A stretch of 22,478 nucleotides of DNA, taken from the NCBI GenBank assembly GCA_002964805.2, contig PUDQ02000075.1, positions 1-22,478 on the forward strand, given 5' to 3'. Below are positions 1 to 8,397 of the stretch, piece after piece. The translations under genes and the position numbers were made by a program. Numbering within the stretch: position 1 is the first letter of the stretch; each line of letters starts with the position of its first letter. The notes under the pieces are model-generated. The model was given only the letters and a program-made list of their open reading frames with translations, was not told the origin of the DNA and searched no databases. Source of the stretch: Trametes villosa (Eukaryota; Basidiomycota; Agaricomycetes; Polyporales; Polyporaceae).

Positions 1-1651
1 CGTTGGAAAGCGTCGGCGCGAGGAAGCCGAGGATGTGCAGCTTCAGTTCCGTCGGGAGGCGCGGGAAGGGGAAAAAGGAGTGCGCGGGGGAGGGTATGGC
101 GGAGAGGGGGTATGGCTGGCCGATCGCGGAGAAGAGGGTATTGGAGGGCAGCTGGACGCAGGAGCAGGACTCGGAGCAGGGAGAGACTATGTTCGTTGCG
201 GGGAGCGCGTCGCGGGATGTGGGCCGCAAGAGAAGGACCCGCGAGTAGCGCAGGAGGGCGAGCGCTTCCTTCTCGACGAGGCTCTTCAGCGTTGCGTTCC
301 GCGTGAGTGACCGTTTGAGGTCGGCTTCCACATCCTGCCACCGGGAGAGGCGGGCATCGGAGTCCTCCTCATCCGAGGAGAGGTCGCTCTGGTTGGGGTG
401 CTGTGATAAGCCGGTAGCGTAGAGCTCCATGCGCAGCAGGGTATAGTTCGCGTGGCGGATCGCCCGCACTATCGGCCACACGCCCCGAACGCGCAGCTGA
501 TTGCCGTTCAGCTTCAGCACCTGGAGGTGGCACCGCGGCGACGTGAGGTAGTCGACGAGGGATGGTGCGGCTGCCTGGGTGAGGCCGCAGACGGATAAGT
601 GGATCTCGCGGAAGTAGGGGGCGTCGAGGACAGAGCAGAAACGGTCCACGAAGGTGTCTCTGAGCGCATCGTTGCTGGCGAGGGACAGGGTCTCCAGGCG
701 GGAAGAGTTGATGGACAGGGCGAAGACGAGTGCTACATCTGCGTCCCCAACGAAGGCGTTCTATAACAGAAGTTAGCAATATGCAAATATGGCGACCAAA
801 ACAGTGGGAGCGCCTCCCACTCAGACAAGCGACTCCCGCTCATAGCAATCCTCCCAGATAGTACTGGGCGCTCGCCATTTAGCCACTTCAGCCACGCAGT
901 GAATACCCTTTACACCGCGCGAGCTGCTATGCATTTCGTGCGGGGACACAGGTCGAGCAGAAGTTAACGAGCGCCGTTGCGCCGGTTGCGGTAGTCGGCG
1001 CAAGGGATGCTGTATATGAGTACTCACAGAGTGGCTAGAAGTGTTCGCTAGCCTCAGTAGCCGCACATTCGGGCAGCCGCGGTGCCGCCTGAATGTGTGG
1101 CCACTGAGTAGCCGCGATGGCCTGGTATATGCTCCCCCCGGTGCATGCGTAGTGAGAAGATCGACTGCTTACGTTCTGGAGGAACAGCTCCTTCAACGTG
1201 ATGTTATCTTGGAGGTACCGACTGATAGCGAGAAGTCCGCGGTTGCCGATGCCGTTTGAGTTGAGGCTAATCTCAGCTATCTTGTATTTCCGACCAGCTT
1301 CCGAGGACAGGAAGCCGAAGAGCTCTTCGCAGCCCTCGTCCCCGAGTGAGTTGTGGCCGAGGATGAGCTTCGTGACGGATCGCCGCGAAAGCATGTCCTT
1401 CATGACCTCCTGGGCCCCTGAATCTTCGCTGAATGACTGTACGTATGGATAAATGCGGCAAAGACGTACCTGAGACGGACGTCAGGCCCGCATCCATGCT
1501 CTCAATGTGGCTCCTGGAGGCAAGAGAGACCTTCGGTGCGGAGGTGCGGCGGACGGGGACATGGTGGTTGAAGGCGTTGAGCACGATAGCGTTCGTGCTG
1601 CTCGTCGTGTCTGTCGTGGTCGTCGTGGGTCGGTTACGAGGGGTCTGTCAT
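1..1651 (-). CDS. RNI-like leucine-rich-repeat protein with C-terminal F-box-like motif, copy 1 (3' end cut by window edge)
   Basis: Minus-strand gene. Exons: 1651-1638 (tentative first exon, ATG at 1651), 1597-1470, 1417-1173 and 760 to below 1. Introns are 1598-1637 (tentative, only 40 nt), 1418-1469 and 761-1172; the last has a GTAAGC donor and an ATAG acceptor. The reading frame stays in phase through all junctions. The protein shows ribonuclease-inhibitor-type repeats such as LILGHNSLGDEGCEEL, LNSNGIGNRGLLAISRYL and LKLNGNQLRVRG, then an F-box-like LPTELKLHILGFLAP. About 110 C-terminal residues lie outside the window, judged from copy 2. Proteins with LRRs usually bind partner proteins, and F-box motifs recruit Skp1-type ubiquitin ligases; that role is inferred. 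The third intron is 194 nt longer than in copy 2 and contains a hairpin. Weakest points: the first exon, and the acceptor choice at 1418 (an AG 10 nt upstream is also in phase). Confidence 0.88.
761..1172 (-). other. Diverged intron of LRR gene copy 1, with extra segment
   Basis: On the minus strand the intron starts GTAAGC at 1172 and ends ATAG at 761, 412 nt, against 218 nt in copy 2. I cannot align the two introns by eye, although the flanking exons differ only at synonymous sites. A 10-base string identical to the copy 2 donor (GTGAGTACTC) occurs inside this intron, starting at minus-strand position 1035. This suggests that roughly 1036-1172 may have been inserted at the exon border and supplied a new donor. 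That segment holds an imperfect hairpin with arms 1055-1077 and 1084-1106. Chance occurrence of the donor-like string cannot be excluded. Confidence 0.7.
1055..1106 (-). repeat. Imperfect inverted repeat (hairpin) inside intron of LRR copy 1
   Basis: Two 23-nt arms (1055-1077 and 1084-1106) flank a 6-nt loop. In the sense transcript of the LRR gene, 19 positions form Watson-Crick pairs, two form G-U wobbles and two are A-C mismatches. The element is absent from the corresponding intron at 14617-14834. It may be a remnant of a small inverted-repeat element, or a structure that affects splicing. Confidence 0.75.
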
Positions 1652-2142
1652 GGGCACAGGACGGAAGCCGGCCAGATGAAGCGATAATTAAGGAAAAGGC
1701 AGAGTTGGTAAGCGCCGCCGCTCGCGCACTAACGCGTGGACTTGGCCGCTAGTCGGGGAAGCAGTCTGCAGATCGGCGACTGCCGGCTAGGACATGGATG
1801 TGGGAGAGCGAGAACCGCAGGCGTAGAGAGCGATGGTGCTGGTTTAAGCTCGAGAAGTGACTTGTCAAGCAGCAGACTTCTGGCCGTCGCCACGGGCGCT
1901 TGCAGGTCTCAGGCCTCCCCGTCGTCCCCGCCGTCGTCTCAGCCGTGCCGCCCAGCGAGCACAGTGCAGCTCTGTGTGCTCTGGGGTATATGCCAGGCTT
2001 AGGTGAGCTGCCAGTCTTATCCGCCGCGATCGGCGCTCACACCGGGCTCTGTCTAGTACCAACCACCGGCGCCGGCCCAGTCTTCGTACTGTAGCGTACC
2101 GTCCGCGTACCTCAACGCCGGCGTTCGGCATGTTCAGGAGAC
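1652..2142. promoter_or_regulatory. Upstream region of LRR copy 1, lacking about 231 bp present in copy 2
   Basis: This region lies 5' of the minus-strand LRR gene and 5' of a weak plus-strand spliced ORF. A TTAATTATC stretch on the minus strand (about 1683-1691) is a possible TATA-like element 30-40 bases ahead of the tentative ATG. The CRE/MCB/CCAAT-bearing segment seen at 15575-15805 is missing, with the junction around 1912-1917. The remaining sequence includes an intron-like plus-strand stretch around 2004-2056 (GTGAGC to CTAG). No confident gene lies here. Confidence 0.45.
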
Positions 2143-3520
2143 ATGCAAGGCACCCGTGCGGTGGCGCTGCCGTCTGCGCGCAGACGCCGTTGTCGTCCTG
2201 CGCCGGGCACGCCCCCGCCTCTGCCGGGCACGCCCCCAGCCCTCCTCCCGTCCTCCCGCCTGCTGCTTTGCGATTCCCAGCGCCGGGATGGTGGCATACG
2301 GTGGGCATGGACTGGGTCTCGCTGTGGGTGAGTTTACAGGGCACCCGCACTCGAACTGCACTGACAAGATCGATTCTTCGTTCGATCCCTGCATAGATTG
2401 TGTCCTACTCAACGCTACACTCCCAGTATCGGCTCTACGCCGCGATACCTATTTGCATACGCTACCTTGCGGGCCCCCACGGCCACTTCCAAGCCGCGCG
2501 CGGTCTCCCGGCAAGCTCTCGGGGATGTGCATTCCCCCGGCGAGGCCAACCTCATGTACGTCTCCACCACTTGCCTGCGCCTCTCGTACGCCCTGCGATG
2601 ATTCAGGAGGCATATAGGATCCCATCCACTCGCGTACGAACACGCCGCACCCGCTCACGACGTCACTTTCGAGCTCGGCCGGCAGGCCTACCCGGGAGAA
2701 GACGGCCGCCTACCGCTCCGGCCCCGGCCCCGAACGCTTCGCAAGCTGCACTCTCAAGACGCGCGAACCAAGGCGCATACACCCTGTAAGTCTCGCCTTG
2801 ATCCGAGCACAAAAAGTTTCTGACATTTTCGGCCATTTCATAGGCACGAAAATGTCGACGCCCGCCGCCGGCCGGCGACGCGTCCTCCCGTCGCGCCGCG
2901 TGGCAGGAACGCTCCCCTGCACGGCACCTATCGTCCGATACCGTGCGCACGCGCGTGCGACAAGTTTGAATTTCGCACTTTTCGCGCTGTGCCGGCCCTC
3001 GGCGACTCGGAGGTCGATCGCGCACACGTCCCCCCGCCCGTCAGACACTCCCGAGCCGCCCACTGCGTGTGCGGGGTGTATGCACAACCCCTTCCAAGCA
3101 CCCACGGACGCGCTATGCCCGCCGCTCGCGTCGCTGTGCAGCCCGGTCGGCGGGCCCGCCCCGAACACGAACCCGGCCTCCGCCGCCGTCCCCCGCACGA
3201 AGCGCCCCCAAAACACGATTTTCGGGACGGCTGCACCTGGGGCGACATGCGAGGTGAGTTTCGTCGCGATCCGGGCCGAAAAAAAGTCGCCCATGTCGGG
3301 CGATTTCATGGGCGCGGACAAGGAAACGCGCGCCGCGGGACGTGCACGCGCCGTCCCGCGCCGCCGTTTCGCAGGAACGCCCCCGTGCATGTTCTCCACC
3401 GAACCCTGCCGGAACGAGGTGCGTGCGGCAAGTTTGAAAATTCCGCTTTGCAGGGGCGGTCGGGAGGACCGCCCGCCACTGTTGCGCCTCAGCTTGCGGC
3501 GCGGTTCCCCGTGGGTTTGA
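2143..3520 (+). CDS. Weak candidate: four-exon spliced ORF, copy 1
   Basis: The ATG at 2143 opens exons 2143-2327, 2397-2555, 2607-2785 and 2844-3520 (1200 nt, 399 residues). The introns are 69, 51 and 58 nt: GTGAGT to CATAG with CTGAC at about 2361; GTACGT to TTCAG; GTAAGT to CATAG with CTGAC at about 2820. The second removes an in-frame TGA, which argues for real splicing. The middle exons read in a protein-like way (for example LGDVHSPGEANLM and HDVTFELGRQAYPGEDG). The first exon is arginine/proline-rich, and a second frame starting at 2130 also stays open through the first introns. No family is recognised. The last exon runs through a direct-repeat pair and into the diverged block, so its 3' end differs from copy 2. 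This could equally be a non-coding spliced transcript. Confidence 0.25.
2786..2990 (+). repeat. Direct repeat R1 (first of a pair 468 bp apart), copy 1
   Basis: R1 begins at an intron donor (GTAAGT) and shares ordered landmarks with R2 at 3254-3453: GTRAGT, GATCCGRGC, AAAAAGT, ATTTCATRGGC, GCAGGAACGC and CAAGTTTGAA. The pair is clearly homologous but much diverged. R1 contains an exact 10-bp inverted repeat (2822-2831 and 2847-2856). Confidence 0.75.
2822..2856 (+). other. Perfect 10-bp hairpin enclosing a splice acceptor, copy 1
   Basis: GACATTTTCG (2822-2831) and CGAAAATGTC (2847-2856) are exact inverted repeats with a 15-nt loop. The left arm overlaps the CTGAC branch-like site, the loop contains the TTTCATAG acceptor, and the right arm lies in the next exon. 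In RNA this fold would hide branch site and acceptor together. The same hairpin is at 16715-16749. Confidence 0.6.
3254..3474 (+). repeat. Direct repeat R2, copy 1, followed by a perfect 8-bp hairpin
   Basis: Diverged relative of R1 with the same landmark order. Where R1 has the intron end CATAG, R2 has CATGG, so the equivalent splice acceptor is absent. It is directly followed by GGGCGGTC-GGGAG-GACCGCCC (3454-3474), a perfect 8-bp stem. R2 straddles the start of the diverged block (3281), so it differs between the two large copies. Confidence 0.7.
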
Positions 3521-4560
3521 CGCGACGGCGGCGCTGCCGGAACAGCACGGCGATATACTCGACGTACCCTACGGCCGTCGTGGACGCGCAGACGCGTCGC
3601 TCGTCGGCGTCGTTCTCGACGACCGCCTCTCTGCGCCGCCCCACGATCGAAATACCTACTACCGCCCTCACCCTCTCCCGTCTCACCCGCGCCCTCTTCT
3701 ACCCGCCCGCCCCTCGCACCCCCATCCGCCCTCGCTGTGCCAGACAGCGCCGAGGGAGTCGCCCACGACGAGCGCGGATGTCGCGCCCCATGCCCCTGCT
3801 GAGCCCTGAACGAGTCGGACGGTGAGTACATGATCGAGCACGACGAACACCCGCTCACCGGATCGTTCACAGCGACCGTCGCACCGCGCCTGCCGCTCCC
3901 GGTCAGTACCCTCCGCGCCGTCGTGGTCGGGCACTCACCGGGCGCGGCGCACGGACGAGAGCCGGGTGGGCGGGCTCGGGGGCGATCCGAGGGCGGAGCA
4001 CGGAGCGAGAGCGGGAGACGGGGCCCGTGAAGGGGGAGGTGAGGAGAGGAGAAGAGTGGGCGGGAAGGGAGCGGGGACGACTCTGCCCCCGTCCGTCCCT
4101 CGAGCCCGCTTTTAACGCGCTCGCGACGCGACGTACGTGCAAGACGCCGCGCACGGGCCGTGGCGCAGGGCGTGTCCCGGTGCTCCGCGTCCGCGTCCGC
4201 GCCCACGCCTTGAGCGCGGGCCTACGCGACGCGTGATCGGCGGCGCGCCCCCGCCCTCAAACACCATCACCCGCGGCCTCCGTCTCGTACTTACGTCCCG
4301 GACACGGGAGATCTGCATCGGGTGCGCCCTCGGTCTCGGTCTCTCCGCTGCTGCTCGGGGCTGTTGCTGCGTCTCGGGTCTCGGCTGGGAGTCCTGGCTG
4401 CTCGTCCGGTCTGTCTGGCCTGTCTGGCCCTGCACTCGGACTCTTGGGACTGGGCATGGGCATGGGCGAAGTCGCCCCGCGGCGTCTGGACGTCGACGCC
4501 CCTCTGTGCACGGTGTGCACGACTACGACCCGGGTGGACGGGCGGGATGTGTGTTGGACC
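3281..4560. other. Diverged block, copy 1 (no confident gene)
   Basis: The first difference after the near-identical stretch is at about 3281 and the last at 4560. Inside there are many substitutions and several indels against 17174-18450; a good share look like C-to-T or G-to-A changes at CpG. Intron-like signals on the plus strand (3822-3872, GTGAGT to CACAG) and a minus-strand donor (GTAAGT at 4294-4289) are present in both copies. A minus-strand exon-like frame above 4295 is serine/proline/acid-rich and differs by an in-frame 9-nt indel. Two very long minus-strand frames here are not accepted as genes. Confidence 0.8.
4026..4118 (-). promoter_or_regulatory. Possible minus-strand promoter, copy 1
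   Basis: On the minus strand, GTTAAAAGC (around 4117-4109) is followed downstream by a long pyrimidine-rich tract (about 4080-4026), a TATA-plus-CT arrangement known from fungal promoters. It is retained in copy 2 despite the divergence of the surrounding block. No convincing coding start follows, so this is speculative. Confidence 0.25.
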
Positions 4561-6219
4561 CGGAGCGGACACGACTCCCGGGGCGGTGTGCACGCGACGG
4601 ACGGCGGACGCGTACGGGGCGCCGTGCGACGTCGCTTCCGTGCACGCCCTGCGACGGGGGCGCACTCCGCGTCGCCCGCGTTCTTGGCGGCCGCTCAGGC
4701 TGTGGGTCCGTGCGTGCGTCCCGCCGCATGTGCAGCTGCGCGGCGCGGAGGCGACGCAGGGGCGGAGAGGAGGGCGGCGTGGCGCCACCTGCCGGAAAAT
4801 GAAGGTGCGTGCACGCTGTATCTTCGCGCCTCGCGCCGTCGGCTGGGGACGTCGCGGCGCGCCGTGTGTGGATATACGAGCGCGGCGCTGCCGCGTGATG
4901 GGTGCAATATACGAGAGTGCCGGACGGGCCCTGAATTGTCGATATGAGCGCGGCGTGTGCGTCGGACTCGGGAGGGGGCGTGCGCGTGCCGTCGCGTCGC
5001 AGCGTGGGGCCGCGAGTTGCGCGCCGCGAGCGACGTCGGGACGGCCTCCGTCGGTCACCAGTGCTTCGGTACGTACGGGAGTAGTCTCCGATGCGTACGG
5101 CTGCTCGGACGTACGGGCGCCGCTGCGCCGTCGTTGAGTAGTCACGCTCCCGTGGCGCGGGCGTATCGTGGCTCGACGTGCGCCGCCGTGATCTCGGTGG
5201 TCACTCCGGCGGTGGGCGTCCACGACGAGCTGCGCGGCGCGTCGTAGATGGAGGGAGAACGCTTGCACAACGCGTGGGTGGGAAGGATTCTGTTGTAGCT
5301 ATGCAACAGAGTCGGGTTTACTTGCAGGATATTGCGCGAACACCTGAGACGGTGCGGGATACCGGCATCGATGCTGTCCCTCGAGCGGGCGCAGTGGACG
5401 AACGGATTGCCTGCGCGAGATGCGGACGGAGCCCGTCCCATGGGCATGCGGTAGGATTCGTACGATCTTTGCGCGAACCGCCGCTGACCTGCGTTCGTAG
5501 AAGGACGGACGTTCGCGCTGCCAGTGTGCAGCCTGCGAGATCGACCGTCGAGGGCGGAGCCTGCCCGCTCGGGGGGCGGCAGGTTTACTGTCGTACGAAC
5601 GCAGCCTCGCCATGTAGCCCGGTGTGGCATTGTGGTGTGTACGAAGGGGATACGGCAGCCGTAAGCCGGGCTTCGTTCATGGGCGCAGGGATGGGCGCAT
5701 GCGAGCAAGAGGCCCGTCCATGGACGGAATCCTGGCTCGTGCGGCTCGTTGCAAGTGCACACCGCTCTCGAGTCGTGCACTCTTTTTGCGCATGGCAAGC
5801 GCAGCATCCGGGCTCGCGTCCGGGCTCGTGTGGTCGCGCGCGAGCGGCGCAGACGGCGCATTCCCGATGGGTGCTTGGGAGCCTCGTTCGAGCTCGCTCG
5901 CTCGCCGTCTCAACTGACCGTTTACATGCAGAGGATCCACCTTGCACCGCCGCGCATGCGCAAAGCAGTCGGACGAACGTCGGGCTCGTTGTATGGGTGC
6001 TGCACGCGCGCGATGGCGACGCTTCGCATTGCGGGTGTGTACAGGTGTTCGCGAACGGCTAGGGGAGAATGCACAGGTGAGCCCGGCATTCGTCGCCTTC
6101 TACGGGCTTCCCAAGGCTGAGCAGAGTGCAGGACACTTTGTATATCGTGTGCATAACCTATACTGTTATGTTCTTCCTCCAAGAGCGTTGCAGCGTGCTC
6201 GGCGTGAACTTAGGCAAGC
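4561..6219. other. No confident gene, copy 1
   Basis: Long overlapping frames exist on both strands (for example minus 5268-4291 and plus 5178-6062) without a recognisable domain. Isolated splice-like signals occur: CTGAC plus TTACATGCAG ending at 5932, and GTGAGC to GTGCAG at 6077-6130. A 7-bp stem with an 8-nt loop sits at 5289-5310. The sequence is identical in copy 2 apart from 5372, so comparison gives no coding evidence. Confidence 0.6.
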
Positions 6220-6815
6220 TTGTTGCGAACGAAGGAAATATTGCTTTGCTTCTCCTCAGACTCTGTCAGATCGCGCACGAAGCCCGGTCTCCCTGCGTCC
6301 GTGTTCCGTCTCACTCACGTCCGATTGCGCTGCATAGAGAGGTACGCCGATTTGGCTCATTCATGCGCGTTCAGCAATTTATCTACAATTGTCGCATTTG
6401 TAACAGGACGCTCGCGCTCTTCTGCTTTTGCGGCCTTGACAAGGGTGCAAGTATACTCGCAATGGAGCATCACGCCTGCAGCGCTGTTGCCCCACTTTAC
6501 AGAGGCCAGGGTGCACTATTCAGCTGTCAACGAAGAACCCCTGGGGCCTGTGCACTGGCAAATCCGGTACGTTACAGTGCTCCTTCCATTCGATCGCTGT
6601 TCGCCTCGACTCGCAGGCAGCCCGTCCCCGACGGGTGGCCCCCTTCTCAGCGGCCGTTTGAGACATTTGTCTCGACCGCGCCGGCGTACCGCTCATCCCC
6701 CAATGTCCTATGCGAGGACGGCCGTGCGCACGCGGGATTGGACATGTCCTGCTGGGATTGGATCCCCTTCCCATGGCTCTCGGCCGGGGTTTGGCGGCGG
6801 CGCGGAATCCAATAG
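6220..6815 (+). CDS. Possible 3' end of an unidentified plus-strand gene, copy 1
   Basis: A frame open from 6220 to 6566 reads in a protein-like way near its end (for example VYSQWSITPAALLPHF and EEPLGPVHWQIR). It can be joined by a 50-nt intron (GTACGT at 6567 to TCGCAG at 6616) to 6617-6815, which continues QPVPDGWPPSQRPFETF and ends at a TAG at 6813-6815. The intron length shifts the frame correctly into the second open frame. I could not fix the 5' exons. An upstream intron-like segment at 6077-6130 leads into a different frame that stops at 6337. No family is recognised. The start given is only where the frame opens, not a claimed initiation codon. Confidence 0.28.
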
Positions 6816-7454
6816 TAGGGCGCGGCAGAATCTCCGCGAAGATCGCGCTGCCCTCATTTAATGAGTCTCGTACGCGATCCTAAGTGTGAGGCGAGCCGAA
6901 GCGCGAAGGACCGCCGAGTACCCGTCCTCGCGGGCCCGGCTCTAGATGCACACCGCGTGAGACTCGCGGACGCGGAGAGTTGTGCTCGGACGCGATTATA
7001 CGGCCTGTACGCAAGCCAAGCAAATGCAGTTCGGAACAACATGGAGGAGGCTCCGAATGCGGCGTGCTGAGGACGGATAGTATCGTGTATATCGTGTACT
7101 TTCAAGTTTCGAGGAATAATGTAGGAACACCCATGGGATGGATGCAGCTCCGGAACGAATTGCGGGCTCCTCCTGGCATGCGATGAGCGCAGTGGCCTCC
7201 CACCTTGCGTGCAGGATCACCTCCGTCTCGCGCAGCTTGTCGGACCGTGCTCTCGTGGAGACAACCGAGAGCGCCGTCGCACGCGATGCACAAGCCCGCG
7301 CCGGACCTTGGCAGACCTAGGAGCCGACGAGTCCAGGTGAGCGTCCCCCTCGCGTCAACTTCAAACAGGAACTGACCAGATTTTCGCGAGATCCAGGTAG
7401 GCGCGTCGAGCGGGGCAGACGGGACTGCAGTACCCGCATCGCGAGACAGGCGGG
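6816..7454. other. Intergenic stretch, copy 1
   Basis: It lies between the possible gene end at 6815 and the promoter of the 224-aa gene. It holds an intron-like plus-strand element (GTGAGC at about 7337, CTGAC at about 7371, AG near 7390-7396) that could belong to a 5' leader. A minus-strand frame at 7458-7102 has no recognisable domain. No gene is called. Confidence 0.5.
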
Positions 7455-7660
7455 CCAATGGCAGTCGGACGCCGTCCCGCGACGCGTCCGTTGCACCCTA
7501 GGAAATCGGACAGTGTACAAAGACCGTGCCGCCGCCCTCGCCGCTCCTTCGCGAGTTCCTCTGCGCGCGCCCCACTGCCCCCTTCAGACAGCGCTGCCCG
7601 CCCTCTCCCGTCCCGCTCACAGCCCCGCCTACACTCCTGCCACCTCTCTTTCGGCTCGAC
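7455..7660 (+). promoter_or_regulatory. Promoter of the 224-aa gene, copy 1 (CCAAT box and pyrimidine-rich leader)
   Basis: A plus-strand CCAAT lies at 7455-7459, about 200 bp ahead of the ATG at 7661. The last 130 bp before the ATG is strongly C/T-rich, ending in cacctctctttcggctcgac. CCAAT followed by a CT-rich leader is a common arrangement in filamentous-fungal promoters and supports the chosen start. No clear TATA box is seen. Confidence 0.55.
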
Positions 7661-8397
7661 ATGCCTCCTACCCGCACCTTCCGCACGGGCGAGACACTCC
7701 AAGGCGGGCGGTACGCAACCGGCCCCGGCCACGAGCGAGGGTCCGTTCGCAGCGTCCTCTTGACAGGCCTCGGTGAGTCTGCGCGTGCTCAGTCGTGTCC
7801 TACAGCAGTGCAGGGACTCACCGCGCGGGTACAGGCGAGTTCTTGGGCTTCCCCGTCAAGACCATGCACTGGGCCGGCAAAGGCTTCCGGGACGAGATCT
7901 TCGTGCGGTACGGCGTGAAGCTGGTCGGATGGCCGCCGGACGTCCCGTTTATGAACCTGAGCGACCTCAAGGACCGCCCGACGGAGAAGATCCAGCAGCT
8001 CCTCGCGTGCTGGGAGGACCGGACGATGAAGTGGGCGTGGGCGACGCCCGAGGAGATCGTCGCGGCGCGGGAGAGCGTGTACAACGCGATCCCGGGCAAG
8101 CACTTCCCGAACCCAGACCCGCCGCGCGGGCAGCGGAGCGACTTCGGGAAGCACCGCGAGCGTCCGGTGACGAACCCGGGCGGGATGTGGGGCAAGCGGT
8201 ACATCCGGGACGGCCCGAAGAGCTATCGGGAGGTGTCGGACGAGTGGCTGTTGGAGGACGCGGGCGGGAGTGTGGGCGCGGCGGCGGAGGACGAGCCGGA
8301 GGGGATCCAGGACACGGCGGCTTGGGATCTCGAGGCGTGGCGGAAGCGCAGGCTCCCGAGCGGCGAGCTCGCAGACGACCTCATCCAGTCGTTCTAG
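7661..8397 (+). CDS. Uncharacterised 224-aa protein with GWPPDVPF motif, copy 1
   Basis: Two exons, 7661-7772 and 7835-8397, are joined across a 62-nt intron (GTGAGT at 7773, a CTCAC element, TACAG ending at 7834). The 675 nt encode 224 residues plus stop. The phase-1 junction rebuilds a glycine codon and gives the run LTGLGEFLGFPVKTMHW. Codon use is strongly G/C at third positions, unlike most surrounding frames. The central part has RYGVKLVGWPPDVPF followed by a region with LLACWEDRTMKWAW. The C-terminus is acidic, then ends RRLPSGELADDLIQSF. I see no signal peptide, membrane segment or known catalytic motif. The pattern of a tyrosine-glycine-valine followed by GWP and VPF resembles, from memory, short uncharacterised proteins common in agaricomycetes; I assign no function. 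The product is identical to copy 2. Confidence 0.85.

Noticed and set aside
1035..1403. 122-aa unspliced minus-strand frame at the LRR exon
   Set aside because: This is exon 2 of the LRR gene read through its donor into the intron. Copy 2 reads through into an unrelated tail, so the extension is not a conserved product.
2376..2396. gttcgatccc string resembling a tRNA B box (also ggttcgatt on the minus strand near 10360-10370)
   Set aside because: No matching A box at the right distance and no acceptor or anticodon stems. The first instance sits inside a better-supported intron end.
2710..4206. 498-aa open frame on the minus strand (and a 403-aa frame at 17006-18217)
   Set aside because: Very long, but arginine/glycine/alanine-biased with no domain. 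It covers two non-coding-looking direct repeats, and the two copies do not keep the same frame ends. Stop codons are scarce in DNA this GC-rich.
4291..5268. 325-aa minus-strand frame, repeated at 18190-19158
   Set aside because: Arginine/alanine/proline/histidine-rich throughout with no recognisable motif, and several other frames are open across the same bases. The lower end reads across a likely minus-strand splice donor. The serine/proline-rich stretch just above 4295 is mentioned only as a weak exon candidate.
5289..5310. 7-bp stem with 8-nt loop (tctgttg and caacaga)
   Set aside because: Short enough to be chance in 22 kb, and no adjoining signal gives it meaning.
5178..6062. 294-aa plus-strand frame, repeated at 19068-19952
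   Set aside because: No domain and no promoter, and other frames on both strands are equally open. Identity between copies gives no codon-level evidence.
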